DNA from: Citricoccus sp. CH26A
GTDB taxonomy: Bacteria; Actinomycetota; Actinomycetes; Actinomycetales; Micrococcaceae
DNA length: 64,000 bases
Direction of reading: 5' to 3'
Assembly (NCBI RefSeq): GCF_000224415.1
Contig: NZ_AFXQ01000017.1
Location: forward strand, 1-64,000
The translations under genes were made by a program, and so were the position numbers. The notes under the pieces are model-generated. The model saw nothing but the letters and a program-made list of their open reading frames with translations, was not told the origin of the DNA and ran no database searches. This document shows, in pieces, positions 25,005-33,982 of the stretch (positions within the stretch are counted from its first letter, which is position 1; the number at the start of each line of letters is the position of its first letter).

Positions 25005-25291
25005 GCTCGAGCCTGGCCACCGGCCCGCGGGGCCCACCGCTCAGTGCCCGATGTACAGGCCCACGGCCACCGACTCACGCAGCAGGTGGGCCTTCCCGTG
25101 CTCGCTGACCTCCTCAGCCGGTGAAGGAGGGTGGTCGGCGACCATGGGCCGAGTCCATTCACCAGCGGAACCCCCGGGAATCCCTGACGGTCCGGACGAG
25201 CCACCGGCCGGGTGAGCGCGGACGGCACCGCGTGCGGGTCACGGACGGGCGATCGACAGGGTCCGGACTCCCCCGCTGTTAGCGTCGGGCC
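25005..25291. other. Gap with a possible 34-residue minus-strand frame
   Basis: A small minus-strand frame from 25145 to 25041 ends in EHGKAHLLRESVAVGLYIGH, which reads like a real protein C-terminus, but has no ribosome binding site and only 34 residues. It might be a remnant or a small protein. Nothing else is recognised; the promoter of the MFS gene must lie at the right end. Confidence 0.25.
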
Positions 25292-26494
25292 ATGACCGAG
25301 CCCCGACCCTCCCGCGCGCTCTGGACCGCACTCGGGCTCGCGGCCGGGCCGGCTTCGGCCTTCGCGTTCGCCCGGTTCGCCTATGCGGTGCTACTGCCGC
25401 CCATGCAGGCGGACCTGGACTGGTCGTATGCGACGGCGGCCCTGCTCAACACCACCAACGCCGCCGGGTACCTGCTCGGTGCCGTCCTGGCCGCCCGCGT
25501 GGGACGGGCGCTCGGGACCCGCCGGGCCTTCCTCACCAGCATGCTGGTCACCGCCGCGGCGCTGGGCGCCTCAGCGCTGAGTTCCCTGCTTCCGGTGCTG
25601 CTCGTGCTGCGGCTGGCCGCCGGGATCTCCGGGGCGGTGACCTTCATCCTCGGGGCGGCGCTGACGGCGGCCCTGGCCTCCCGGCTCGACGGGCCGCACA
25701 CCGCGCACCGCTCTGCCCTGCTGATGGGGATCTACGTCTCCGGTGGCGGCATGGGCGTGGTCGTGACCGGCCTGCTGCTGCCGGCGGCTCTGGCCTGGTT
25801 CTCCCCGGAGTCGGGCTGGCGCGTCGGCTGGGCCGCCCTGGGCGTGGCGGGCGTGGCGGCCTGGATGATCGCCACGCCGGCCGCGCGTCGGGCCCCGACC
25901 CCGCCCCCACGCCGGGCCGGCTCGCGCGCACCGGTGCGCACCCTGCTCCCCCTGCTGGCCGGTTACACCCTGTTCGGCGCCGGGTACATCGCCTACATGA
26001 CCTTCATCGTGGCCCTGCTGCGCGGTCAGGGTGCCGGGGACCTGGAGGTGGCCGTGTTCTGGATCGTGCTGGGCCTGGCCGCCATGGTCGGTGGGTTCGC
26101 GTGGTCTCCGGTCGTCGGCGCGCTCACCGGGGGCCGGGCCCCGGCCCTGCTCATGCTCGTCGTCGCCCTCGGGGCGGGGCTGCCCCTGCTGGCGGACCAC
26201 CCGGTGCTCTCGCTCGGATCGGCCGTGCTGTTCGGCGGGACGTTCCTGGCGCTCGTCGGCGCGGTCACGCACGCCGCCCAGCGGATCCTGGACCCTTCGC
26301 AGGTCACGGACGGCATCGGCACCCTGACGACCGGCTTCGCGATCGGCCAGTCGATCGGTCCGGTGCTGTCCGGGGTGGCCTCGGACTCGGCCGACGGCGT
26401 GCAGGCCGGGCTGGCCCTGTCCGTGGTGATCCTGCTGGCCGGAGCCGCGGTCTTCCTCGGCCAGCGCCCGCAGGCGGCCCACGCCGGGGCCTGA
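25292..26494 (+). CDS. MFS transporter, YbfB/YjiJ type
   Basis: A 400-residue transporter with about 12 helices in two halves joined by a basic, Pro-rich loop (AARRAPTPPPRRAGSRAP, about residues 196-213). The start (GPASAFAFARFAYAVLLPPM) fits the YbfB/YjiJ branch, whose members have this FxFARFAY sequence in the first helix. AARVGRALGTRRAFL is the loop-2/3 motif of MFS. Substrate unknown. Monocistronic. Confidence 0.82.
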   Translation: MTEPRPSRALWTALGLAAGPASAFAFARFAYAVLLPPMQADLDWSYATAALLNTTNAAGYLLGAVLAARVGRALGTRRAFLTSMLVTAAALGASALSSLLPVLLVLRLAAGISGAVTFILGAALTAALASRLDGPHTAHRSALLMGIYVSGGGMGVVVTGLLLPAALAWFSPESGWRVGWAALGVAGVAAWMIATPAARRAPTPPPRRAGSRAPVRTLLPLLAGYTLFGAGYIAYMTFIVALLRGQGAGDLEVAVFWIVLGLAAMVGGFAWSPVVGALTGGRAPALLMLVVALGAGLPLLADHPVLSLGSAVLFGGTFLALVGAVTHAAQRILDPSQVTDGIGTLTTGFAIGQSIGPVLSGVASDSADGVQAGLALSVVILLAGAAVFLGQRPQAAHAGA

Positions 26495-26511
26495 GGACCG
26501 GCGGGCGCCGG

Positions 26512-26568
26512 GAGGGGCAGGCCAGCCGCTGAGGGGCAGGCCAGCCGCTGAGGGGCAGCTCAGCCCCG
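26512..26568. repeat. Short tandem repeat, 19-base unit
   Basis: Two exact copies of GAGGGGCAGGCCAGCCGCT (26512-26530, 26531-26549) and a diverged third (26550-26568) lie between the ends of the convergent MFS and SDR genes. Likely a replication-slippage product; no role is apparent. Confidence 0.75.
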
Positions 26569-26597
26569 GACAGGCAGCTCGGCCGCTCCGGCGCAGG

Positions 26598-27407
26598 TCA
26601 GGGGCGCCGCCAGTCGTCGCCCTGCAGGTGTGATCCGGCCATCGGCCCCATGGTGAGCATGCCGCCGTCGACTGCCCAGGACGCGCCGTTGACGTACCCG
26701 GCGTCCGGGCCGCACAGGAAGGCCACGACGGCGGCGACCTCCCGGGCGTCCCCGGGCCGGGCGACGGGGATCCCGGGACGGTGCTTGCCCTCGAGGACGG
26801 ACTCGTCCTCCTGACCGGTCATCGGGGTGGCGATCTCCCCGGGCGCCACCGCGTTGACGGTGATGCCGTGCTCGGCCAGCTCGAGGGCGGCGACCTTGAC
26901 CAGCAGCCCCAGGCCACCCTTGGCCGCGCAGTACGGTCCGGCCCCCACCCGCGGGGCGTGCTCGTGGACGGAGGTGATGGCCACGATCCGTCCGCCCGCA
27001 CCGGCGGACACCATGTGGCGTGCGGCCGCCTGGAGGCAGCAGAACGCGCCGTCCAGGTCCACAGAGATCACGTGCCGCCAGTCCGGGTAGTCCATGTCCA
27101 GCAGCCGGGTCGCGGTGCCCGTCCCCGAGCACATCACGAGGGTGTCGACGCCACCCATCTCCTCGGCCAGCCCGTCGATGACCCGGGTGCCCTGTGTCGG
27201 GTCGGCCAGGTCGAGCTGGCGCACGTGGGCGGTGCCGCCGGCGGCACCCACCTCGGTCGCGGTGGCCTCCGCACCCTCGCGGTCCTCGTGCCACGTGATG
27301 CCGATGTGACGTCCGGGGGCGGCCAGTGCCACCGCCGTGGCCTTCCCGATGCCGGAATCGGCTCCCGTGATGATGATCCTGCGGGGATGTACGGCGGACT
27401 CAGTCAT
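26598..27407 (-). CDS. SDR family oxidoreductase
   Basis: A 269-residue short-chain dehydrogenase. IIITGADSGIGKATAVALA is the TGxxxGxG cofactor motif, LVMCSG corresponds to NNAG, Ser in VAITSVHEHAPRVGAGPY, and the catalytic Tyr-x-x-x-Lys in PYCAAKGGL. VNAVAPGEIATPM and a C-terminal YVNGASWAVDGGMLTMGP complete the classical fold. It resembles glucose-1-dehydrogenase/DhgI-like SDRs; the substrate is not known. AGGAGG precedes the ATG. Confidence 0.9.
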   Translation of the reverse strand: MTESAVHPRRIIITGADSGIGKATAVALAAPGRHIGITWHEDREGAEATATEVGAAGGTAHVRQLDLADPTQGTRVIDGLAEEMGGVDTLVMCSGTGTATRLLDMDYPDWRHVISVDLDGAFCCLQAAARHMVSAGAGGRIVAITSVHEHAPRVGAGPYCAAKGGLGLLVKVAALELAEHGITVNAVAPGEIATPMTGQEDESVLEGKHRPGIPVARPGDAREVAAVVAFLCGPDAGYVNGASWAVDGGMLTMGPMAGSHLQGDDWRRP

Positions 27408-27444
27408 GGTTCCTCCTGGTACGGATCGGTACGGTCCGGCGAGG

Positions 27445-28137
27445 CTATCCCAGCTGGTGCCGGAACGGCACGGTGAAGTCGAAGGCCCCCGGGCCGTAGA
27501 CGGCCCGGTACCGCTCGATCCAGTCCGGCAGCAGCCACACCCGGTGCAGGAACTGCACGTGCTGCGGCTGCCGCTTCATCGCCCAGGTGGCGAACACCAG
27601 TTCGGCGAGGTCGGACTCGATCAGGTAGGTGCACTGGCCGGCCGGCGTCATCCCCAGCATCCCCAGTCGTCCCGGCTCGACCATGTGGCACTCCAGGATG
27701 CTGCCCCAGTCCCACCAGAGGAGGCTGGTGGGCGTCCTGAGGTAGAACCCGAACTGGTTGACGCAGAGCATCCCGCCCTCGAGATGGTGCCAGGACGGCT
27801 GCGCCGCCCGGGCGGCGGCAGCCCGCCGTCGGGCGTTCCCCACGGCCCGGCCGAGGGCTGCCCCGGCGGTGATCGCCAGGCCCCCGCGGCCGGTGGCGAG
27901 GAAGAAGCCGCCGTCATGGGCGTAGGACCCGTCCCCGCGCGCCTCCAGCGAATACACCGAGAACGGGGCGACGGCGACGATGCGGTTCTCCGGGTACGTC
28001 CCACCGACCGCGAAGTCCACGGGCACCGGGAGGATCTGGTCGAACTCGCCGTGGGCGTGGGCATGGATGACCTGTGCCGTCCGCAGCAGCATCCGGTCCC
28101 GCTGCGACCACCCCGCTCCTGCGCCGTCGACCCCCAT
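27445..28137 (-). CDS. Hypothetical protein
   Basis: A 230-residue protein I cannot assign. It reads as a soluble or peripheral protein with VDFAVGGTYPENRIVAVAPF, a helical basic stretch (ALGRAVGNARRRAAAARAAQ), several aromatic-rich segments (TSLLWWDWGSILECH) and an ending VPFRHQLG. The frame starts 10 codons further upstream, but GGGTGG six bases before the ATG at 28137 supports this start. It shares the strand with the SDR and DoxX genes but is separated from each. Confidence 0.6.
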   Translation of the reverse strand: MGVDGAGAGWSQRDRMLLRTAQVIHAHAHGEFDQILPVPVDFAVGGTYPENRIVAVAPFSVYSLEARGDGSYAHDGGFFLATGRGGLAITAGAALGRAVGNARRRAAAARAAQPSWHHLEGGMLCVNQFGFYLRTPTSLLWWDWGSILECHMVEPGRLGMLGMTPAGQCTYLIESDLAELVFATWAMKRQPQHVQFLHRVWLLPDWIERYRAVYGPGAFDFTVPFRHQLG

Positions 28138-28233
28138 GTCAGCCACCCTAGGGGGGAGAAGCGGCACGCGTCGACGTTGTCCACAGGGCCCCTGGCCTTC
28201 CCGGAGCGGGAGTCCCGGCCGCCTTCCGGCGGC

Positions 28234-28596
28234 TCAGCCCCTCGCGGCGTAGGCGACCAGTGCGCCGGCGAGCCCGAGGTTCTTGAGGAACTGGATCCGC
28301 TGCGGGACTCGCCGGGCCGTCTCGGTCTCCTTCCAGAACGGGTGCCCGACCATCGTGGTGGCGAGCATCGACAGGCTCAGGCCGCCGGCCGCGGCCCGGG
28401 GCAGCACGCCGAGCGCCAGCGCCGTGCCCCCGGCGGCCATGGCCACCCCGTTCGCGCGCACGGCGAGCTCCGGTTCGGGGATCCCGGCCTGCTCGACGAG
28501 CGCCACCCGGCCACCCGGCTCCTTGGCGGCCTCGTAACCGAGCCAGACGAACGGTGCGGCGAGCGCGGCGCGGCCGAGGAACTGAACGGCATTCAT
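28234..28596 (-). CDS. DoxX family membrane protein
   Basis: A 120-residue protein with four short hydrophobic helices. FLGRAALAAPFVWLGYEAAKEPGGR at the N-terminus, NGVAMAAGGTALALGV in the second helix, HPFWKE and QFLKNLGLAGAL near the end are the DoxX-family pattern. Some members couple to redox or sulfur enzymes; here no partner is visible. AAGGAAG precedes the ATG. Confidence 0.82.
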   Translation of the reverse strand: MNAVQFLGRAALAAPFVWLGYEAAKEPGGRVALVEQAGIPEPELAVRANGVAMAAGGTALALGVLPRAAAGGLSLSMLATTMVGHPFWKETETARRVPQRIQFLKNLGLAGALVAYAARG

Positions 28597-28733
28597 GGGG
28601 ACTTCCTTCTCTGGACGGCAGGGGTGCGGGCCGGTGCCCGGACGGCACGGCCTCCAGCCACGGTAGCCCGCCCGGCGTGTCCTGGCGCGACACTGCGAGG
28701 GGACCGGACACGATCACCCCTACGATCGGGGAT

Positions 28734-30011
28734 GTGACCTCCCAGAGACGCCGCGTCGCGATCGCCTGCCAGGGCGGTGGCAGCCACACCGCCTTCACGG
28801 CCGGGGCCCTGTCCCGGTTCCTGCAGCCAGATGTCCTGGCCGACCACCAGGTCGTCGGCCTCAGCGGTACCTCGGGAGGTGCCATCTGCGCGGCGATCGC
28901 CTGGTCGTCGCTGCTGCACCGCCGGCCCGGGGATGCCGAGCACCTGCTCCGGCGGTTCTGGACGGCGAACAGCGCGTCGAGCTGGCCGGACCAGGTCGTC
29001 AACGCGATGGTCCTGTGGGGCCAGCGGTTGTCCGAGACGGTGGCCGTCCCGGTCATCAGCCCCTATCTCAACGCCGGCGCCGTGTGGAGCTCCGATCTCC
29101 TGCGGCGGCTGATCGACCAGACCGTGGACCTGGGGGCCGACCAGGAACTGGCCGCCGCCTCGATCAGTGACCCGATGCTCCTGGTCGGTGCCGTCGACGT
29201 CCTCAAGGGCGTGTTCCGGACCTTCGACAGCCGCGACGGCGAGATCTCGACGGACGCCATCCTGGCCTCGGCCGCCATCCCCACGATCTTCCGCTCCGTC
29301 CGCCTCGGCCGGAGCGTGTACTGGGACGGCCTGTTCTCCCAGAACCCCCCGGTACACAAGCTGCTGGACTCCGAACCCGACGAGATCTGGGTGATCCAGG
29401 TCAACCCCTCGCAGGTCGAGGACGAGCCCACGACCGTGGGGGAGATCGCGACCCGCCGCAACGAGCTGTCCGGCAACCTCTCCCTGTACCAGGAACTCGG
29501 CTTCATCGAACAGGTCGACAAGTGGCTGGCCGACGGCACCATCCGTTCTCACCGGGTCCGGCACATCACGGTGCGCATCCTGGAGATGCGGCGCACGGAC
29601 GCCACTCGCGCCTGGGGCCACGCCAGCAAGCTCAACCGGGACCCCGCGTTCATCGACGAGCTGATGGAACTGGGTCGGCACCAGGCACAGGACCAGGTGG
29701 ACGCCATGGCCCTGGAGCGCGCGTGGGGCGACGAGGACCGCGCACCGGGCTCGCTCATGAGCCGGTTCCAGCCCGGCGCGGTGGTCTCGAGCACCCACCC
29801 GCTGGCACCCCTGGACGCGACGGCGGACCCCGAACGGATCCGGGGGTTCCTGGACGAGTTCGGCCTGCGGGTCGAGACGAGCCGTGCCCGGGTCTGCGAG
29901 GACGGTGCCCGCTGGACCGTGCACTCGGTCTCGGACCGCAGGATCAGCGCCCGCGTCCGGGCCTTCTTCGACGAGGGGCGCATCGCCCGGATGACCGTCT
30001 CCGAGGACTGA
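28734..30011 (+). CDS. Patatin-like phospholipase
   Basis: A 425-residue serine acyl hydrolase with a Ser-Asp dyad. The oxyanion loop is QGGGSHTAFTAG (residues 13-24), the nucleophile Ser47 lies in GLSGTSGGA, and Asp198 in VYWDGLFSQNPP. The C-terminal 120 residues form an extra domain with no family known to me. I chose the GTG at 28734 since it places the glycine loop 13 residues from the start as usual; the open frame upstream is unrelated. It stands alone and is divergent from the DoxX gene. Confidence 0.87.
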   Translation: MTSQRRRVAIACQGGGSHTAFTAGALSRFLQPDVLADHQVVGLSGTSGGAICAAIAWSSLLHRRPGDAEHLLRRFWTANSASSWPDQVVNAMVLWGQRLSETVAVPVISPYLNAGAVWSSDLLRRLIDQTVDLGADQELAAASISDPMLLVGAVDVLKGVFRTFDSRDGEISTDAILASAAIPTIFRSVRLGRSVYWDGLFSQNPPVHKLLDSEPDEIWVIQVNPSQVEDEPTTVGEIATRRNELSGNLSLYQELGFIEQVDKWLADGTIRSHRVRHITVRILEMRRTDATRAWGHASKLNRDPAFIDELMELGRHQAQDQVDAMALERAWGDEDRAPGSLMSRFQPGAVVSSTHPLAPLDATADPERIRGFLDEFGLRVETSRARVCEDGARWTVHSVSDRRISARVRAFFDEGRIARMTVSED

Positions 30012-30050
30012 TCCCCCGGGGTGGCCCGCCCGACTGTCCGGTGATGCCCC

Positions 30051-30809
30051 TCAGGCCGGGGGTCCCGGCGGACCCCACGGCCAGAGCAGCCACCCTCCGG
30101 CCAGGAGGCAGCACGCGCAGAGGAGCCAGAAGAGTCCGGTCCACAGCGCCGCCGGGACCCCGGTCAGCCGGGCCAGCTGGTCGACGTCGCTGTCCAGGCC
30201 ACGCCGCGAGCCGACCGCCCGTCCCAGGCCCCGGCGCCCGGACCGGCGTCGCTGGCGCTGGAGTTCCACGACGGCCCGGGGCGCGCAGAGCAACAGCGAC
30301 CACGCCACCACCTGTGCGACCGCGGAGAGGACGAGGGGCGAGGCCGCCCAGGACAGCCCGGCGACGGCCACCCCGGTGACGAGCACGACCCACAGCCCGT
30401 AGAGGTTGCGCACCAGCAGCAGCATCAGCGCGCAGAGCAGGACGAAGGACCAGAGCCAGGCGGCGGCGTAACCGGCGCCCGCGAGCCACGCGCCCGCGAG
30501 CCCGACGACGGCCGGGGCCGGGTACCCGGCGGCCAGCATCAGCACCATCCCGGGACCCCGGGGACGGCCCCGGGACAGGGTCACCCCGGAGGTGTCCGAG
30601 TGCAGGCGGATGCCGCTGAGCCGACGACCCGAGAGCACCGCCACCGCGGCGTGTCCTGCCTCGTGCGTGAGCGTGGCCAGGTGGCGGACCACCCGGTAGC
30701 CCACCGGGCTCCAGGCGAGCAGGAGGGCGAGGCCGGCCATGGCCAGGGCCAGCGGCCAGTCCAGGTCCGGCTGGGTGCTGGTCACGCGCTCCCAGAGCCC
30801 GGTCAGCAC
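30051..30809 (-). CDS. M50-type membrane metalloprotease-like protein
   Basis: A 252-residue membrane protein with a zinc motif HEAGH at residues 49-53, inside a helix after VRHLATLT. Several hydrophobic helices follow, and the fold matches M50B-like proteins of actinobacteria, whose roles are mostly unknown. The second-metal ligand (an Asp in a distal helix) is not clear. The C-terminal part (QRQRRRSGRRGL) is strongly basic. It lies between the patatin and dnaB genes. Confidence 0.75.
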   Translation of the reverse strand: MLTGLWERVTSTQPDLDWPLALAMAGLALLLAWSPVGYRVVRHLATLTHEAGHAAVAVLSGRRLSGIRLHSDTSGVTLSRGRPRGPGMVLMLAAGYPAPAVVGLAGAWLAGAGYAAAWLWSFVLLCALMLLLVRNLYGLWVVLVTGVAVAGLSWAASPLVLSAVAQVVAWSLLLCAPRAVVELQRQRRRSGRRGLGRAVGSRRGLDSDVDQLARLTGVPAALWTGLFWLLCACCLLAGGWLLWPWGPPGPPA

Positions 30810-30852
30810 GTGGGCGCCGGCGTCCTCCGCGAGGGGCCGGGAAGGCGGTCCA

Positions 30853-32268
30853 TCAGAAGCCCCCGGCGTCGGGTGCCATGTTCGAGAACCGCGAGTAGTG
30901 GCCCTGGAAGCCGACCACGATGGTCTTCGTCGGACCGTTACGGTGCTTGGCGACGATCAGGTCGGCCTCGCCGGCGCGCGGGGACTCCTTGTCGTAGATG
31001 TCCTCGCGATGCAGCAGGATGACCATGTCGGCGTCCTGCTCGATGGACCCGGACTCACGCAGGTCGGAGACCTGGGGCTTCTTGTCCGTGCGCTGCTCGG
31101 AGCCACGGTTCAGCTGGGACAGGGCGATGACCGGAACCTGCAGCTCCTTGGCCAGCAGCTTGAGGGCGCGGGAGAACTCGGCGACCTCCTGCTGGCGGGA
31201 CTCGACCTTCTTGCCGGAACTCATCAGCTGCAGGTAGTCCAGCACCACGAGCTTGAGGTCGTGCTTCTGCTTCAGCCGACGGCACTTGGCGCGGATCTCC
31301 ATCATGGACATGTTCGGCGAGTCATCGATGAAGAACGGCGAGTCGTTCAGCCGGCCGACGGTGGCGGCGATCTTGGACCACTGCTCGTCGCGGATGGTTC
31401 CCTTGCGCAGGTCCTGCAGGGCGATCGTGGCCTCCGCGGACAGCAGGCGCATGGCGATCTCGTTCTTGCCCATCTCGAGGGAGAAGAACACGGTGGTCAT
31501 GTTGTGCTTGATGGCCGCCGAGCGGGCGAAGTCCAGCGCGATCGTGGACTTGCCGACGGCGGGGCGCGCGGCGATGACGATCATCTGCCCGCCGTGCAGG
31601 CCCTGGGTCAGCTCGTCGAACTCGTAGAAACCGGTGGGCACACCGGTCATCCCCTCGCCCTGGGATCCGGCGGCCTCGATCTCGTCCACGGTGTGCTCGA
31701 GGATCCCGGAGAGGGGGACGTAGTCCTCGGACTGGCGGGTCTCGGCGACCTTGTAGACCTCGGCCTGGGCCTCGTTGACGATCTCCTCGACCTCACCGTC
31801 CTGCTGGTAACCCATCTGGACGATCTTGGTGCCGGCCTGGACGAGGCGGCGCAGGACACCCTTCTCGCGCACGATCTCGGCGTAGAAGCCCGCGTTCGCC
31901 GCGGTGGGCACGGACTGGACGAGTTCGTGCAGCACGGCCGGGCCGCCGACGCGGGCCAGCTCCTGGCGCTTGTTGAGCAGGTCCGCGACCGTGACGGCGT
32001 CGGCGGGCTCACCGCGTCCGTACAGGTCGATGATCGCCTCGTAGATCATCTCGTGCGCCGGCTTGTAGAAGTCGTTGCCGCGCAACAGCTCCACGACGTC
32101 CGCGATCGCGTCCTTGGAGAGCATCATGCCCCCGAGCACCGACTGTTCGGCGACGAGGTCCTGCGGGGGAAGGAGGTTGGCCCGCGAGGAGCCGGTGCCG
32201 TCGGTGGAATCGAAATGCTCGAATGCCAAGTAGTTGATTCCCTTCCCTATGACCGGACGGCCCGGCAA
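30853..32268 (-). CDS. Replicative DNA helicase DnaB
   Basis: A 471-residue hexameric helicase of the replication fork. The N-terminal domain (PPQDLVAEQSVLGGMML) binds primase. The RecA-like motor has Walker A ARPAVGKST (Lys240), Walker B VVLDYLQLM, and DKKPQVSDLRESGSIEQDAD. No intein is present. The ATG at 32268 has no good ribosome binding site; a TTG at 32229 preceded by GGGAAGGGA gives a 458-residue protein that fits other DnaB starts and is likely better. Upstream lies a group of DnaA boxes. Confidence 0.95.
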   Translation of the reverse strand: MPGRPVIGKGINYLAFEHFDSTDGTGSSRANLLPPQDLVAEQSVLGGMMLSKDAIADVVELLRGNDFYKPAHEMIYEAIIDLYGRGEPADAVTVADLLNKRQELARVGGPAVLHELVQSVPTAANAGFYAEIVREKGVLRRLVQAGTKIVQMGYQQDGEVEEIVNEAQAEVYKVAETRQSEDYVPLSGILEHTVDEIEAAGSQGEGMTGVPTGFYEFDELTQGLHGGQMIVIAARPAVGKSTIALDFARSAAIKHNMTTVFFSLEMGKNEIAMRLLSAEATIALQDLRKGTIRDEQWSKIAATVGRLNDSPFFIDDSPNMSMMEIRAKCRRLKQKHDLKLVVLDYLQLMSSGKKVESRQQEVAEFSRALKLLAKELQVPVIALSQLNRGSEQRTDKKPQVSDLRESGSIEQDADMVILLHREDIYDKESPRAGEADLIVAKHRNGPTKTIVVGFQGHYSRFSNMAPDAGGF

Positions 32269-32450
32269 CTCCCCGCGGTGCGGTGTCCCTAGGAGCCCGT
32301 CGCACCGGGATCCCGATGCGACGGACTCCCCAGGCGATGCCAGCCGGATGTGCGCCGTAAACCTTAGCCAATACCCGGCTCGTCCTGTGGGGGTACCACG
32401 TGAGACTACTCGCCCGCGGAACCCCGCTCAAGCACGATGTCCACAACTTC

Positions 32451-32681
32451 TGTGGATAACGTGTGGATTCACCGGGATGTGGTGTGCACAGAGTGGGGAA
32501 AACTCTGGGGATGCGCGCCCACCTTCGTCCACAATCCCCATTTGACAAGGGCGTTCTCTCTTCCAGCCCTGTGGATAGAAATGAATTTCGCTGGGGATTA
32601 CTGCTGGGGAACTAGCATCCCGGTCCCGCAAGACGCAACTTCGCCCGCCAGTTCTTCACAGTTATCCACAGACTATCCACA
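32451..32681. promoter_or_regulatory. DnaA-box cluster upstream of dnaB
   Basis: Two perfect DnaA boxes (TGTGGATAA at 32451-32459 and TTATCCACA at 32662-32670) and three near matches (TGTGGATTC 32462-32470, TGTGGATAG 32570-32578, CTATCCACA 32673-32681) occur in a 580-base gap that is AT-rich at its right end (TTTTGTAATTG). DnaA would bind here, either to control dnaB or to act as a titration or reactivation site. This is about 28 kb from oriC. Confidence 0.65.
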
Positions 32682-32849
32682 CGTTTTGTAATTGCCGTTG
32701 TAGCCGACCACGCGCTCTCGGCGCACCTCCTGGACGTCCCTGGTTCACCGGGGTGTCACGTTCGTCACCCTGTCGCCGGGTGGGTGATCCGGGGCACCGG
32801 TCCCCCGCTTCACATTCCCTCGGCGACACCGGGCTGGAAGGATGGCCGG

Positions 32850-33293
32850 ATGACGTCCTACGAGAACACGACGAAACCCACCGATGTCCCGGTGGAGGAG
32901 TTCATCTCCCAGGTGGAACACCCGGTCCGCAGGACCGACGCGGAAGTCCTGGACGAGATGTTCAGGAGGGTCACCGGGCAACAACCGGTCATGTGGGGGC
33001 CGTCGATGGTCGGTTACGGCCAGTACCACTACGAATACGACTCCGGGCACAGCGGTGACGCGCTGGCCGCCGGGTTCTCTCCCCGCAAGACCAACCTGTC
33101 CCTCTACGGGCTGGTCACCCAGCCGGAGGCCCCCGCGCTGCTGGACCGACTGGGCAAGCACAAGCTCGGCAAGGCCTGCCTGTACGTCAACAAGCTCGCC
33201 GATGTCGACCTCGGGGTGCTCGAGGAGCTCATGCGCACCGGTTACCGGTACGTCACCGAAGAACTGGACCAGGAGCCTCGTCATGGCGCATGA
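32850..33293 (+). CDS. DUF1801 domain protein
   Basis: A 147-residue protein of the DUF1801 (YdhG-like) group, whose members have a double-barrel fold related to iron-binding frataxin-like proteins; function unknown. TDAEVLDEMFRRVTGQQPVM, WGPSMVGYGQYHYEY and GKACLYVNKLADVDLGVLEE are diagnostic. The ATG at 32850 fits the family length. It overlaps the methyltransferase gene by 11 bases. Confidence 0.85.
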   Translation: MTSYENTTKPTDVPVEEFISQVEHPVRRTDAEVLDEMFRRVTGQQPVMWGPSMVGYGQYHYEYDSGHSGDALAAGFSPRKTNLSLYGLVTQPEAPALLDRLGKHKLGKACLYVNKLADVDLGVLEELMRTGYRYVTEELDQEPRHGA

Positions 33294-33897
33294 ACACTTC
33301 GACACCGCCGCCGAGACCTGGGACCTCGAACCGGGCAAGGCGGACGAGGCACGCCGGCTGGCGGACGCCATCGCCACCCGGTTGGCCCTCACTGGCCGGG
33401 AACGCCTCCTGGAGTACGGGGCGGGCACCGGACTGGTCTCCCAGGCGCTCGTGCCCCACGTCGGCTCCGTGACCCTCGCGGACAGCTCCGAGGGGATGCG
33501 CCGGGTGGCCGCGGACAAGGTCGCGCACGGCCTGCTGCCGGCCGGCACCCGGGTCTGGGACCTGGACCTCGAGGCAGGCAGCACCCCGGACGAACGGTTC
33601 GACCTGATCGTGGCCAGCCTGGTGCTCCATCACGTCCACGACATCCCCCGGGTGCTGTCCGGGTTCCGCACGCTGCTGGAACCGGGCGGACACGTGGCGA
33701 TCGCCGACCTGGACACGGAGGACGGGTCCTTCCACGCCCACCTGCACGACTTCGACGGCCATCCGGGCTTCGACCGTCACCAGCTGGCCCAGTGGCTCGT
33801 GCGGGGCGGATTCGAGGACGTCTCGGTCGAGGACTTCACCACGATCGACAAGGACGGCACGTCCTTCCCCGTCTTCCTGGCCACCGCCCGGGGGTGA
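33283..33897 (+). CDS. Class I SAM-dependent methyltransferase
   Basis: A 204-residue methyltransferase. The SAM motif is LLEYGAGTGLVSQALV, with Asp in VTLADSSEGMRR for the ribose, and FDLIVASLVLHHVHDI as motif IV. EPGGHVAIADLD follows. This order is that of UbiE/SmtA-like small-molecule methyltransferases; the substrate cannot be told. Translation is probably coupled to the DUF1801 gene. Confidence 0.87.
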   Translation: MAHEHFDTAAETWDLEPGKADEARRLADAIATRLALTGRERLLEYGAGTGLVSQALVPHVGSVTLADSSEGMRRVAADKVAHGLLPAGTRVWDLDLEAGSTPDERFDLIVASLVLHHVHDIPRVLSGFRTLLEPGGHVAIADLDTEDGSFHAHLHDFDGHPGFDRHQLAQWLVRGGFEDVSVEDFTTIDKDGTSFPVFLATARG

Positions 33898-33914
33898 GCG
33901 GTCGGAGGTGAACG

Positions 33915-33960
33915 CGCAGAGGCCGGCCGGCTCCCCGAGGGGAACCGGCCGGCCTCTGCG
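33915..33960. terminator. Bidirectional terminator between the methyltransferase and rplI
   Basis: A perfect 16-bp stem (33915-33930 with 33945-33960, CGCAGAGGCCGGCCGG and its complement) whose inner part continues as TCCCC/GGGGA. It lies between convergent genes and would stop both transcripts. Confidence 0.85.
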
Positions 33961-33982
33961 GATGCAGAAGGTGACTAGGAGG

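Noticed and set aside
32392-32407. CACGTG-centred site upstream of dnaB as another parS
   Set aside because: Only 11 of 16 positions match the parS consensus; likely chance.
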